A DNA stretch of 64,000 bases from an uncultured Acetatifactor sp. (GCA_910583845.1 CAJUAB010000014.1:55605-119604), one strand, 5' to 3'; shown: positions 17,171 through 26,974, counted from the stretch's first letter. A program made the numbers and translations. Notes: generated by a model not told the origin, from the letters alone.

Positions 17171-17295
17171 ATTTGGGCAGCTTCTCTCAGCAGGTGTGCG
17201 CAGACAATCCGGCGCAATGTAGAAAAGGCAAGACGCAGGATGCACGGATCAAATGGTCCGGGCTGTATGTAGCTATCGTCCAAAAAGCCTGCCGA

Positions 17296-17450
17296 AAAAT
17301 GCTTTTGTAAGATATATGTTACAATTTGTGGGAGATCCGTACCGGATTCAGGAGGCGTAGTGGGCTACATTGACTGAATCCGGCACAAATATCCTGCAAA
17401 TGTGGGAAAGCGGTTTACCGCTACAGATGGCGGAATGATTTTTCAGACAT
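17296..17450. repeat. Degenerate MITE-like element
   Basis: Shares ACAATTTGTGGGAG, GCGGTTTACCGC and AGATGGCGGAATGATTT, in the same order, with the element at 22643-22814. The terminal repeats are decayed. Confidence 0.5.
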
Positions 17451-17479
17451 ACAAAGCCCTTTATTTGCGCATCCGTGGG

Positions 17480-18811
17480 TCAGTATCCATACCGCTTCTT
17501 ATATTTCAGCATCAGGGAAACCGACAGGGAAAGCGCCATCAGCTCCGCTGCGGGCGTCGCCAGCCAGATTCCGTTTACTCCCAGAAACAGGGGCAGCGTC
17601 AGCATGGTGAGCAGCATAAATACGAAGGATCTGGAAAACGCAAGGACAGCCGATACCACTCCGTTGGACAGCGCAGTGAACATTCCGCTGGCAAAAATGT
17701 TGAATCCGATAAAGAGCAGCGCGATGGTACATATTCGGTTTCCCGTCACCGCCAGTCCATACACCGGGTTGTCCGGGCGGGCAAATACCGACACCAGCGG
17801 TTCTGTCAGCAGAAAGGAAGCCGCGACCGTAACCGCGGAGATAACGGTGATTACCTGCATGCTCAACGAGACCAGCTTCCTGAGTTTGTGATGATTTTGC
17901 TCCCCGTAATAAAAACTGAGCATGGGTGCCACCCCGTAAGAATATCCCGTATAGAGGGAGCTGGCAAACATGAGCACATACATGATGATTGTGACAGCCG
18001 CCACTCCGTCTTCTCCTACATAGCGGAGCATTGTCCAGTTGAACATCATGGTGATGATTCCGGTGACCAGGGCGGTGGCCATCTCCGAGCATCCGTTTGT
18101 GGCGGCGTTGGCCAGGACGCGGAACCGGAATACCGGCTTTTTGAAATGCAGGAGGCTCTTTCTGCGGCTGAACACAATCAGCCCCGCCACTGCCGTAACG
18201 GAATACCCAAGTCCCGTGGCCACCGCGGCCCCGCTGATCCCCAGATCGAGACCGGCGATAAACACATAGTCAAGCGCCATGTTCAGAACGCCCCCTGTCA
18301 CGGAACATACAAGAGACAGCGTCGCCTTTTCACTGGCGATCATGTAGAGCGTAAAATTGTTCATCAGCAGGATCGGCACAGTGAACAGCAGATAGCGGCT
18401 CAGATATTCCACACAGTATCCCTCCACGGCAGGGGAGAGCTTCATTCCGGCGAAGATCCGGTCCATGGCCAGATATCCCACGGCGCACATCACAATTCCC
18501 ACAATGACATTCACAAGGATCAGGAAGGTAAAGTCTTCCTTTGCCTCGTCTGTTTTCTGCTCCCCCATTTTTTTCATAATCACCGCGCTGCCCCCGGTGG
18601 CCAGCATGGTGGAGATTGCCGTGACAAGCTGGATAACCGGCGCTGTCAGATTGATGGCTGAAAGCGCCTCGGTCCCGATCAGGTTCGATACAAACAGACC
18701 GTCGACCATTGTGTAAAAGGACATGAACACCGTCATGGCAATGGTGGGTACCGCAAATTTCAGGATATTTCCGAGTGTCACAGGTTTTTCATATACATTT
18801 TGCTTTTCCAT
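17480..18811 (-). CDS. MATE-family multidrug efflux transporter
   Basis: A 443-residue protein with about twelve membrane helices. It has the MATE layout of two six-helix halves, including MTVFMSFYTMVDGLFVSNLIG near the N-terminus. It exports drugs or metabolites using an ion gradient. The start at 18811 follows AGAGAGGTAATC. The divergent MerR-type regulator at 19061 and the MerR-style operator in the shared promoter suggest drug-induced expression. Confidence 0.92.
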   Translation of the reverse strand: MEKQNVYEKPVTLGNILKFAVPTIAMTVFMSFYTMVDGLFVSNLIGTEALSAINLTAPVIQLVTAISTMLATGGSAVIMKKMGEQKTDEAKEDFTFLILVNVIVGIVMCAVGYLAMDRIFAGMKLSPAVEGYCVEYLSRYLLFTVPILLMNNFTLYMIASEKATLSLVCSVTGGVLNMALDYVFIAGLDLGISGAAVATGLGYSVTAVAGLIVFSRRKSLLHFKKPVFRFRVLANAATNGCSEMATALVTGIITMMFNWTMLRYVGEDGVAAVTIIMYVLMFASSLYTGYSYGVAPMLSFYYGEQNHHKLRKLVSLSMQVITVISAVTVAASFLLTEPLVSVFARPDNPVYGLAVTGNRICTIALLFIGFNIFASGMFTALSNGVVSAVLAFSRSFVFMLLTMLTLPLFLGVNGIWLATPAAELMALSLSVSLMLKYKKRYGY

Positions 18812-18927
18812 CTGATTACCTCTCTTTCTCATAGTTGGAGGCCGGTCCGCATCAGATTCAGGCGGTGTCTGTTGCTTTTTTGCTCTGTAATTCCGGAACC
18901 GGCTTGCATTTTTTCTCTGTATGTAGT

Positions 18928-18958
18928 ATCATACACCGTACAGTAACTGTGCGGTCAA
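18928..18958 (-). promoter_or_regulatory. MerR-type promoter with 19-bp spacer and operator dyad
   Basis: On the minus strand, TTGACC and TATGAT are separated by 19 bp, the overlong spacer typical of MerR-activated promoters. Inside lies a dyad with arms ACCGYACAGT around a central A-T pair. It drives the MATE gene. Confidence 0.75.
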
Positions 18959-19060
18959 TGCTCTTCGGGACAAAAAAAGACTTTCCCATACGGATGACTG
19001 CGGTATCACCGGCAAGCGGCCTGCGATCTGTCAACTACAGCTTTGCGGGAGGGAGGATCT

Positions 19061-19882
19061 ATGACGGAAAAAAGTAAGTTTCTCACCATCGGACAATTTG
19101 CCGCGCTTCACGGCATAAACAAGAAAACTCTGATGTGGTATGATGAAATCGGGCTGCTGAAACCTGCCGCCATCAATCCCGAAAACGGATATCGCTGCTA
19201 TAATTATCGCCAGAGCTCCATACTGGAAACGATACTTCTGCTGCGGGAGCTGGATGTCTCCATAGCCGAAATCAGAAATTTCATGCAAAACCGTTCCGCG
19301 GAAAACCTGAAAAAACTTCTGGATGAAAGAATCACGCAGCTGGACGCACAGCTTATGCATTTGCAGGCGGTCAGAAAGACCCTGAGTGATCATAGGCAGA
19401 ACATGGACACATTGCTGACAATGGACTTGTCGGAGATCCGCATAGTGGAGAAAGAAGAACACTGCCTGATAACCGTAGATATAGAACGGGATATTACCTT
19501 TGAAAAGGAAGTGGAGCTGATCACAGCAGAGACGGCCAGATACCGGCTGGGACGGCTGCGCGACGCCTCTTACGGTTCCATGATCCCGGTGGCCAGCCTG
19601 TGGAGCGGGGATTATGCCAATTATACCAGGCTGTTTATAGAAATTCCTTTTCTGCGCCAGAGGGAGGGACTGCATATTCAGCCCAAGGGAAAATATCTGA
19701 GGGCTTTCCACAAGGGAAGCTGGGATGAGATTCCCCGGCGCTATGGGGAAATCCTGGAATATGCCCGGGCGCAGGGAATTACCCTGTGTGGTTTTTCCTA
19801 TGAGAAGGGAATCAATGAAACGGTCATTGACCGGATAGAGGATTATATTGTGCAGATTGAAATCCCTGTTGATGCGGGTTAA
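19061..19882 (+). CDS. MerR-family regulator with GyrI-like ligand domain
   Basis: A 273-residue BmrR/BltR-like activator. It has an N-terminal winged helix (TIGQFAALHGINKKTLMWYDEIGLLKP), a coiled-coil dimerisation helix around residues 85-120, and a C-terminal GyrI-like drug-binding domain (residues about 125-270). The start at 19061 follows GGGAGGGAGGA. It is divergent from the MATE pump and very likely controls it through the dyad at 18935-18955. Drug-responsive induction is the usual mode of this family. Confidence 0.9.
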   Translation: MTEKSKFLTIGQFAALHGINKKTLMWYDEIGLLKPAAINPENGYRCYNYRQSSILETILLLRELDVSIAEIRNFMQNRSAENLKKLLDERITQLDAQLMHLQAVRKTLSDHRQNMDTLLTMDLSEIRIVEKEEHCLITVDIERDITFEKEVELITAETARYRLGRLRDASYGSMIPVASLWSGDYANYTRLFIEIPFLRQREGLHIQPKGKYLRAFHKGSWDEIPRRYGEILEYARAQGITLCGFSYEKGINETVIDRIEDYIVQIEIPVDAG

Positions 19883-19889
19883 AGCTACT

Positions 19890-20070
19890 TATAGCCAATT
19901 GCGATACTCTCGCTACAAGTGATGAGGCTGGTCAATATATACAAAAACGGGCTCAGAAACAAATTTGCTTTGCAAATTAACTTCATGCAGCGGCAAGTCG
20001 CCCTTATTTTGCATATATATTGCTCATCCTCTGCTTCCTCAAAGCGAGTTTTGCAATCATCTAAAGTGCT
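19890..20070. repeat. Dispersed repeat family R3, copy
   Basis: Contains ATAGCCAATTGCG, CAATATATACAAAAACGGGC and ACAAATTTGCTTTGCAAATT, followed by CTTCATGC. Related copies lie at 21775-21935 and 54770-54925 (both inverted), with a fragment at 1199. No coding potential. Confidence 0.5.
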
Positions 20071-20096
20071 TATTTGAATGTAAGGAGGATTTGACT

Positions 20097-20978
20097 ATGG
20101 CGTTTACGCTGGAAATCAAGCAGAAAAAATTATTTGGAAAGACAGTTCTTGACATCTCATCGCTGGCCGGGGCCTGCGGGTTCCGGTACGGTTCCGACAA
20201 TGATTTTCATATTTTGCAGGAAGGACAGGAGGATCGGGGAACAGCCATTTTCTATAATCCTGAACGCATTGGGCGGGGCATCTTTTTTGACGGGTCAAAG
20301 GGCAGTGAGGGATTCTATACGGTGAGCTATAATATTCCCACCACCAGAGCGGAGATCGCGGATTTTACCAGACTGGTGCGGGAGATCGAGAGGAGGCTGG
20401 GCAAGGCGGAAATGTACTGTCCGGAGGAGGGGCGTCTTTTTACCTGCAAGGAACTGGAACAGGGAATCGACAGATTTGCCCGGTTCAGCTTAAAGACATT
20501 GCATGATTTCTGCGGCAACAAGGAGTATAAGAATTACATATTTACGCTGGCTATGTGGCCCTATACACTGCCGGCGGAGAAGGTGGCGGCCTGGGAGGTA
20601 TGCGGGGACTTATCGGACTTTGAACAGACTCTGCACAGTCTCCAGTGCATAGATGTCTATTATGCGAAGCCGCGGCTGCTGCAAAAGAGCGACACGCAGG
20701 AGATTGGGGCGTTTTACGCGCTCACGGAGAACTGCGAGAGTGTTTTTCCCGTGCGCGGGGACGGATTTCTGAATCTGAGTGAAATCAAGATATCGGAATG
20801 CTTCGTGCAGTTTGTGCTCTACAGTGAACAGCGCGCACTGGACGGATTGTTTCCCTATGACCGTTTTATGGAGGAACTGCAAAAATACGGCGTCCGGCCC
20901 TTTGACGGAGACCATGTGCTGATTCCGCCCCTGAACAAGGCCCGGCTGGAGGAACTGGCGGAGAAACTGCGGCAGTAA
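20097..20978 (+). CDS. DUF4299 family protein
   Basis: A 293-residue soluble protein resembling DUF4299. It opens MAFTLEIKQKKLFGKT, has a region near residues 30-110 with GIFFDGSKGSEGFYTVSYN, and ends in a Leu/Glu-rich helix. The function is unknown; members are found mostly in Firmicutes. The start at 20097 is 8 nt after AAGGAGGA. It is flanked by repeats on both sides and has no operon partner. Confidence 0.78.
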   Translation: MAFTLEIKQKKLFGKTVLDISSLAGACGFRYGSDNDFHILQEGQEDRGTAIFYNPERIGRGIFFDGSKGSEGFYTVSYNIPTTRAEIADFTRLVREIERRLGKAEMYCPEEGRLFTCKELEQGIDRFARFSLKTLHDFCGNKEYKNYIFTLAMWPYTLPAEKVAAWEVCGDLSDFEQTLHSLQCIDVYYAKPRLLQKSDTQEIGAFYALTENCESVFPVRGDGFLNLSEIKISECFVQFVLYSEQRALDGLFPYDRFMEELQKYGVRPFDGDHVLIPPLNKARLEELAEKLRQ

Positions 20979-21011
20979 GCGGTATACTGCAAATCATGCA
21001 CTGTGTATAAT

Positions 21012-21421
21012 TGCGGTTTGTCTGCGACAACCCCGCGCGGGACGGCGCAGAAGAGTCCCATGGGCAGTGGCATACAGTTGTTTTTGCCTGTGACAAACCT
21101 TGAGCAGGATATCGCAACAGAGTTTCATGGGCGGTGGCATACAGATAGATGTTTCTTTGCACACAATCTCGCGTAGGATGGCGCAGAAGAGTTCCATGGG
21201 TAGTGGCTACAGTTGTTTTTGCCTGTGACAAACCCTGAGTAGGATATCGCAACAGAGTTTCATGCGCAGTGGCATACAGTTAGATGTTTCTTTGCACACA
21301 ACCCCGTGCAGGACGGCGCGGAAGGGTTTCATGGGTAGGGACATACAGTTGTTTTTTTGCACACAATCCCACGCAGGACGGCGCAAAAGAGTTCCATACA
21401 AGGACGGCATATTTTGATCAC
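21012..21421. repeat. Tandem array of six imperfect repeats of 64-71 bp
   Basis: Two sub-types alternate. Type A contains ACGGCGCAGAAGAGTYCCATGGG; type B contains AGGATATCGCAACAGAGTTTCATG. Both end in a GGCATACAG segment. Units begin at about 21012, 21081, 21152, 21216, 21287 and 21352. There are no unique spacers, so this is not CRISPR. Together with the palindromic element and an R3 copy it fills the gene-free stretch 20979-22066. Confidence 0.7.
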
Positions 21422-21434
21422 AATTCCGGGCCAG

Positions 21435-21685
21435 CAGGGTATATATAGAATAATTGTTCTGTAGTACCCTGCTATTTCGCAATCTTTCCTCTTTTTGCTC
21501 TGTTTGTACGGGGTAACAGGGCATATACAGAAAAATTGTGTGTCAGTACCCCGTTAATTGCAAAAAAGTGGATCTGGGGAGACAATTTTTTTGTATATAC
21601 CCTGCTGCAAGGAAAAAAGCCGGTTTTTCTGACATCAGGGGCCTTGGGCGGGGTACTGGGAGACAATTTTTTCATATAGGCCCTG
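21435..21685. repeat. Palindromic hairpin-rich element, copy 2 (inverted)
   Basis: Inverted relative to the copy at 16917-17170. The main hairpin arms are 21517-21539 and 21582-21604. Further half-motifs at both ends repeat GGGTATATATAG and ACAATTTTTTCATATAGG. Confidence 0.6.
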
Positions 21686-21774
21686 TCCCTTGTCCGGAAC
21701 AGAATATTTCGTATAGGTTCGGGGTCAGAGATTTTTGATTATCAGGCAATTGCAAAAGGCTGCTTTTCTGGAAC

Positions 21775-21935
21775 GGGAATTGCGCAATATAGACAGATCA
21801 GGGTGGCCCTGCCATCGCATGGAAGCTGACATGCAAAGCAAATTTGCTTTCATGCCTGTTTTGTCGATATTGACAGTGTTAGTTTTTCAACATATATCCC
21901 GTCACTTGCAGAAAGAGCATCGCAAGTGTTCTATT
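21775..21935. repeat. Dispersed repeat family R3, inverted copy
   Basis: Read on the minus strand it shows GTCAATATCGACAAAACAGGC and AGCAAATTTGCTTTGCAT, matching the order in the copy at 19890-20070. Confidence 0.45.
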
Positions 21936-22066
21936 CTGATCATACACACAAGAAGAGAATACATCAGGATTTCAGGTATGCCCGGGCCTGCCTGTGACGG
22001 GAAAAATCAATAAAATTTCACGGATTAATAATCTGTTAAAAGCCGGATCGAGGATTGGGAGGCGAA

Positions 22067-22549
22067 ATGCATTTTAAAGATGACAAGGGGAATGAACTGA
22101 TTGAAATCATAAAAGGGGATGAGCGGACCGCGCAGCGGATGTACGCGCCTGTCACCCACTGTCTGGTGGTGGTGAAAGTGGACGGAGATTATCTGCTGGG
22201 ATGGAACAGATGGCGGCAGGACTGGGAGATATTTGGCGGTTGTCTGGAGGCGGGAGAGACCATGCGTCAGTGCGTTATGAGGGAATGCGAGGAAGAGATC
22301 GGAATCTCCGATGTACAGTTCCAGTATATAGGCCTGATGAGTCTGAATCTGGTCCCTGATTATTTTTCGAAGGAGCATCGCAGGGAATACGGCGGCCTCT
22401 ATGGCATATGTCTGCACCGGGAAGACCTGCGTTATATAGAACAGTACAGGCAGGACCGGGAAGAAATCGGGAAAGTGGCGCTGTTGGGTGAGATCGGGGA
22501 TGGTGAAAGGATCGCGGGGATAGACAGGATATTGCTGGATTGCTATTGA
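22067..22549 (+). CDS. NUDIX hydrolase
   Basis: A 160-residue protein with a complete Nudix box: GGCLEAGETMRQCVMREC followed by EEEIGI near residue 60, in the order G-x5-E-x7-REx2EE-x-GI. It hydrolyses a nucleoside diphosphate-linked substrate; the exact substrate cannot be told. The start at 22067 follows TTGGGAGG. A strong hairpin follows the gene. Confidence 0.88.
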   Translation: MHFKDDKGNELIEIIKGDERTAQRMYAPVTHCLVVVKVDGDYLLGWNRWRQDWEIFGGCLEAGETMRQCVMRECEEEIGISDVQFQYIGLMSLNLVPDYFSKEHRREYGGLYGICLHREDLRYIEQYRQDREEIGKVALLGEIGDGERIAGIDRILLDCY

Positions 22550-22573
22550 GGAACTATTCTGCGCCCTGCAAAA

Positions 22574-22629
22574 ATAACCTGCACAGTCCCTCTGCCGGGT
22601 GATCCCATGCAGGAAACGGTGCAGGTTAT
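22574..22629. terminator. Hairpin between convergent genes
   Basis: ATAACCTGCAC and GTGCAGGTTAT form an 11-bp stem with a 34-nt loop, flanked by A-runs on the left and A-rich sequence on the right. It probably works for the NUDIX transcript and may also stop the opposing DUF4132 transcript. Confidence 0.5.
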
Positions 22630-22642
22630 GAAAAATGTATTA

Positions 22643-22814
22643 CCGCGTGTTTGAAAAATGCCTTCCACCAGATGCGCCTCACAATCTGTGGGAGATATGT
22701 GCCGGATGATGCCGCATAGCGGGCCATGCAACCTGAATCTGGCGCAAATAGTACGCAAATGCGGGGATGCGGTTTACCGCGGCAGATGGCGGGAATGATT
22801 TCTCAAACACGCTC
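22643..22814. mobile_element. MITE-like element, about 172 bp
   Basis: Bounded by CGTGTTTGAAAAATG on the left and ATTTCTCAAACACG on the right. The interior carries CACAATCTGTGGGAG and AGATGGCGGGAATGATT. It is inverted relative to the element at 59929-60096. No reading frame; a non-autonomous miniature element is the best reading. Confidence 0.6.
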
Positions 22815-22865
22815 CAGTGTTACGCAGACTCTTTTCATACGCCGATCCGGGCGGGTAGAGAGCAA

Positions 22866-25800
22866 TCACCACTCCCTGCACTCCGGATAATTCCGCCTTT
22901 CCTCCGCGGAGGAGGTGGCCCTGGTGAGCTGTAGCACCATTTCGCTGAAATAGTGCGCATCCACCTCTCCCAGCTTCCGCTTCACGGGCTTTAGCCGCCA
23001 GCCTTCTTTCTTCGTAACGCCGGGTTCATAAAAATACGCGTCATATACCACCACCGGCTCATTCTCATTGCCCACATAGCATCCCGAAAAGGACAGTTCC
23101 ACCCCCCTATTACGCTCTTCCCGGTAAAAGTTCTGATAGACGCCGCCGTCTCCCACTTCGCCTCTGTACCACCCCATATCCTGGAGTTTTCCGGACAGTG
23201 ACAGTCCGTTCAGAACCAGTCCGCCGAAACGGATCAGCTCTGTGGCTTCCCTCTCTTCCTCTGTCACCCGGTATACCTGGCGTTCCAATTGCTCAATGGG
23301 CTGAACGATCTCATAGTCAGATAATTGTTCCTTCCACGCGTCTGACAATTCCGGTGAAAGTTCAATGGGATGTACCAGGCCGATACAGCCCTCCCCCGGA
23401 AGTTCGTATTCCTCTTCCTCCGCGGTATTGAAGGTGCCGTCCTCCATATAGCGGAAGGTATCCGTCAGCACCCCTTCCACATACACGCCCCAGATCAGGC
23501 TCATGGCAAACTGATGCATCACAGGATTGGACACAAACAGCTCCCGCCATTTCTGAGGGTCCCAGCGCCGTCCGGCCCCCAGCGCCTGTTCCAGACGCAC
23601 TTTCTGATTGGTGGTCACGGTCTTTAACTGCTTTTTCAACAGCTTCCAGGATTCATACGCGTTTTTGGACTGCTCCGGGTCATCGGTTTTGCCCGGGGAG
23701 GGCAGGTTCTTTAAGGCCTTGCCGTTTCCGTCATATACCTCCAGGGAGAGGGAGGTGGTCAGCAGCACTTTAAACTGCCGTTTCCCATAGTCAAAGATCC
23801 GCTCCATCTGTTGGTCAAATCCCAGGTTCGGCACAATCTTATCCTCCAGCTCTTCCCTGGAGATTCCAAGCTGCGCGGCGGCATAGTCCAGCGCCTGCGC
23901 GGCAGCGTTTTTCACCTGGCGGAATTTACATTTTCTCGCGGTCTGGTCCACCAGCAGAAGCGCGGTGGACGTACCATTCAGAGCCAGGGCTTTTACAGCC
24001 TCCGCAGCCATGGCGCCCCGGGAATGCTGGGGCCATTCCTGTATCCTGGCCTGGATTACCGGCACAATGGCCTCTCCGCCGTGGATGGCCGCGGCATAGA
24101 GCACCCATTTTCTCTTTGCTTGAGCGCCATCCTCCATCCATTTCTGGAAAATTTCCCCTATGTACGTCGCCAGTTCCCCGCTCTTAAGTCCGGCGGCCAG
24201 CCGCGCCGCGTCTTTATTAACGCCGGGAATCCCCATATCCGCATAACTGATCAGCAGCGCTTCCAGATAATCCCCGGAGGCTTCTTCCCCGTCCAGCCTG
24301 TGGACCTTGCCGGCGCTCTCCAGACCCAGCCAGGCAAGTTTTTTTCTGCTGCTGCCCATCAGGGCATTCTTTATGATTCTTTCCAGCACGGCCAGGGCGT
24401 CCTCCCTGTCCTTCGGGGACAGACCGCCGCTTAACGCGTCTCTTATGACTTCTGCCGTGAACAAGCTATCCTGCTGACTCTCCGGGCTCCCGTCCCCGGT
24501 CTGTTCTCCCGCCGCGCCGTCTTTTTCTCCGGATGCCTGCGGATTCAGCAGCTCCTGGATCAAGGTCTTTATCTTCTTTGTTTTTTCCGCTTCCATGGCC
24601 TGTGTGAGAACATCCCGATATTGCCCGACGCCCCAGTTTTTCAGAACCTCCACTGCCATCTGGCGCAGGCCGCCCTTGGGAGATTTCAGCATTGTCAGGA
24701 GATCTGTCTCCCATTCCGGATGCTTTGTATAAATGCCTCGCAGATAGTCCCTGCCCTGTCTGGTGGTATCCGTGGCACATGCAAGCAGCCGTTCCCTGTA
24801 TACCTCCGGGCTTTCCCCCATAACGCGATAGGCCAGAATCCGCGCGGGCAGATTTTTGCTCTCCGAGGCCTCCAGCCACTCCTGATGCCAGTCGCTCCGC
24901 GTTTTGGTCAGAACGTCCACGCAGATCTGACTGTCATTTTCCGGGGAGAAGAGATTGTCCTTGTAATAGCGGTCATTTTCTTTTCCAAAATACTCGATCT
25001 GGTACTGCGGGGGAACCTGCTCTTCTTCAAATAAGCGCAGCAGGCCCTGAAACTGGCGTCTGTCCCGGCTCTTGTTGCCGGATGCCTGGGCACCGCTTTC
25101 CACCAGACTTTCGTCCACCCAGTATTTTGAAAAATACGAACTTTGCAGACGTAGGGCTTCCAGCACCAGAGAGCGGCGGTAGAGCTGTTTTTCGCCACTT
25201 TCCAGATAACCGTGAATCCGGTCATATTTTTGCCAGTCATAGCGATAGTATTGTTCCCGCCACTGCTCCACATAGGGCAGGATATCCTGTATGCCAACGG
25301 TTCCCATCAGGTAATCCCTGGCGATATCCTTTGCCTGCTGATAATCCTTCACGTCCTGCTCCGCCGCGATTCTGCGGTAGGTCTCGGAAAATTCCGCTCC
25401 TGCCCTTTCATACAGCTCCGGGTTCTCCGTCTTTACCTGCCCCAGCAGATAACCGTAATCTTCCGGCGTCAGTTCTTTCATCGCGCTACAGACCGCCTCC
25501 GGCGATTTGGCAATCATGCGTTTTAAGATGCTGCTGTCTTTATTGGAGACCGCGAAGCGTATATAGGTCTCGTCCGGTATCCAGAGAAACTTCTCCAGAG
25601 CTTCAATGTGCCGGTAAAACCACTCGGGCCCTGTCTTATGACACACATCCAAGGGGAGGTTGGGAATCGTATTTCCCTCCACCGCCACCGCGAAACGGAT
25701 CAGGGAGATGAACCTGTCGGAGTGCTCTATTGCAAGGAACGCAAGAAAGGGAAGAAAAGTCATCCGGTACTTGTGCTTGTTTCTCCCGGAAATCAGCGCC

Positions 25801-26576
25801 CGCATCTCATAGGGAAATTCTTCTCCGGGATCGGAATCCTGTATAAACGCTTTCAGCTTTTCCTCCTCTTCCCCCTGGGGTTCATCGGCGGCGATGAAAA
25901 GCCCGGCGCTGTTCCCCCGCAGGCGCGCTTCCAGATACTCCCGCATCTCCTGTATGCGTTCCGGACTGTCCTCCGCTCTGTCATCCCCAGCGTCCTCCAC
26001 GGGTATATAGAGTCTGCCCCTGGATTCCTTCGGCGGCTTTACGCAGTGAAGGTACATCCCCGCCAGAAACATCTTCGTGTTGCAGGCGTCGTCATCATAG
26101 CACAGTTCACTCATTCTGAAAAAGATCTCCGGGTCTTTCTTTCCCAGGGCGATCAGGGGGCGGATAGAGGATTCCCGGTGGGCCGACGCGTTCCAGGCAA
26201 CCCAGTCCGAATACAGCACCGCGTTCTGGACCAGAGGCAGAATATCCTCCATATACTTAAAATCACTGCTCCAGCCGTAATAAGACAGGATTTTCCGGGA
26301 TGTGGCTCCGCCCACCTGGGCCAGAAAACGGATCAGCCGCCGGGCCAGAGGCTCGTTATTTCTCTTGAAGCTGCCCAGGGTAGTGAATACGGATTGCTGC
26401 TGCCCCGCCTCCAGTTCGGTGAAATCCTGCTGCTCGGCCTCCTTCAGCAGCTCCTGATCCTCCGGCTCGGACAGATCCAGATATTTTTCCGCCAGCTCCA
26501 TGTTCTTTGGAGTAAGTTTCAGAAGCTGCAACGCTTCCTCCAGCTTCTCCAGTTCTTTGCTCTGTTTTACTAACAT
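22866..26576 (-). CDS. Large DUF4132 domain-containing protein
   Basis: A 1236-residue cytoplasmic protein. The N-terminal two thirds are helical, HEAT-like and Glu/Leu-rich. The C-terminal region (about residues 900-1230) matches DUF4132 of MolR-like proteins: LEQALGAGRRW, NPVMHQFAMSLIWGVY, DAWKEQLSDYEIVQPIEQLERQVY, then FGGLVLNGLSLSGKL and GWYRGEVGDGG. The start at 26576 is chosen for the strong AAGGAGGAAAGG site; an ATG at 26717 would add 47 residues. The function of DUF4132 is not established. Confidence 0.82.
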   Translation of the reverse strand: MLVKQSKELEKLEEALQLLKLTPKNMELAEKYLDLSEPEDQELLKEAEQQDFTELEAGQQQSVFTTLGSFKRNNEPLARRLIRFLAQVGGATSRKILSYYGWSSDFKYMEDILPLVQNAVLYSDWVAWNASAHRESSIRPLIALGKKDPEIFFRMSELCYDDDACNTKMFLAGMYLHCVKPPKESRGRLYIPVEDAGDDRAEDSPERIQEMREYLEARLRGNSAGLFIAADEPQGEEEEKLKAFIQDSDPGEEFPYEMRALISGRNKHKYRMTFLPFLAFLAIEHSDRFISLIRFAVAVEGNTIPNLPLDVCHKTGPEWFYRHIEALEKFLWIPDETYIRFAVSNKDSSILKRMIAKSPEAVCSAMKELTPEDYGYLLGQVKTENPELYERAGAEFSETYRRIAAEQDVKDYQQAKDIARDYLMGTVGIQDILPYVEQWREQYYRYDWQKYDRIHGYLESGEKQLYRRSLVLEALRLQSSYFSKYWVDESLVESGAQASGNKSRDRRQFQGLLRLFEEEQVPPQYQIEYFGKENDRYYKDNLFSPENDSQICVDVLTKTRSDWHQEWLEASESKNLPARILAYRVMGESPEVYRERLLACATDTTRQGRDYLRGIYTKHPEWETDLLTMLKSPKGGLRQMAVEVLKNWGVGQYRDVLTQAMEAEKTKKIKTLIQELLNPQASGEKDGAAGEQTGDGSPESQQDSLFTAEVIRDALSGGLSPKDREDALAVLERIIKNALMGSSRKKLAWLGLESAGKVHRLDGEEASGDYLEALLISYADMGIPGVNKDAARLAAGLKSGELATYIGEIFQKWMEDGAQAKRKWVLYAAAIHGGEAIVPVIQARIQEWPQHSRGAMAAEAVKALALNGTSTALLLVDQTARKCKFRQVKNAAAQALDYAAAQLGISREELEDKIVPNLGFDQQMERIFDYGKRQFKVLLTTSLSLEVYDGNGKALKNLPSPGKTDDPEQSKNAYESWKLLKKQLKTVTTNQKVRLEQALGAGRRWDPQKWRELFVSNPVMHQFAMSLIWGVYVEGVLTDTFRYMEDGTFNTAEEEEYELPGEGCIGLVHPIELSPELSDAWKEQLSDYEIVQPIEQLERQVYRVTEEEREATELIRFGGLVLNGLSLSGKLQDMGWYRGEVGDGGVYQNFYREERNRGVELSFSGCYVGNENEPVVVYDAYFYEPGVTKKEGWRLKPVKRKLGEVDAHYFSEMVLQLTRATSSAEERRNYPECREW

Positions 26577-26731
26577 AGCCCTTTCCTCCTTGTTCAGAGT
26601 TCCATCTGTTTTGTCTGCTGCCGGGCCGCCGGCCTGCCCCATTTTCCTTTCCGGACCGGGGGCCCCGCTTTTCGGCGTAAACCTGACCATTTTGCAAGAA
26701 AATACCGTGTTTCCCATACTTACTATATTCT

Positions 26732-26760
26732 ATGTTACTCATAAATAAATACCGTGTCAA
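26732..26760 (-). promoter_or_regulatory. Promoter of the DUF4132 gene
   Basis: On the minus strand, TTGACA is followed after 17 bp by TAACAT. The transcript would have a leader of about 150 nt. Confidence 0.5.
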
Positions 26761-26919
26761 GAATATCTCCCTTTTGTTGACGGGCAGTTTGGACGACTTT
26801 ACAATGCTTCATTTCCGTCACCTGTTGAAAGGGTCGCGCAGCAGCCGGTGAGGAAGCCGGCGCGGAATGTCAGCGGATGCGGGCGCAGCAGCCTGTCCGG
26901 GATTTCCAGGCAAAACGAA

Positions 26920-26948
26920 TTGCCTTACCTGCAAGAGTGTACTATAAT
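26920..26948 (+). promoter_or_regulatory. Promoter of the DUF3795-like/TPR gene pair
   Basis: TTGCCT, 17 bp, TATAAT. A second good match (TTGACG, 17 bp, TACAAT) lies further upstream at 26777-26805. The remaining sequence between 26577 and 26968 shows no gene. Confidence 0.55.
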
Positions 26949-26974
26949 AGGAACAGCAGGGGGAGGTTATGGCG

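Noticed and set aside
21012..21421. CRISPR array
   Set aside because: The repeats are long, imperfect and directly adjacent, without unique spacers, and no cas genes are present.
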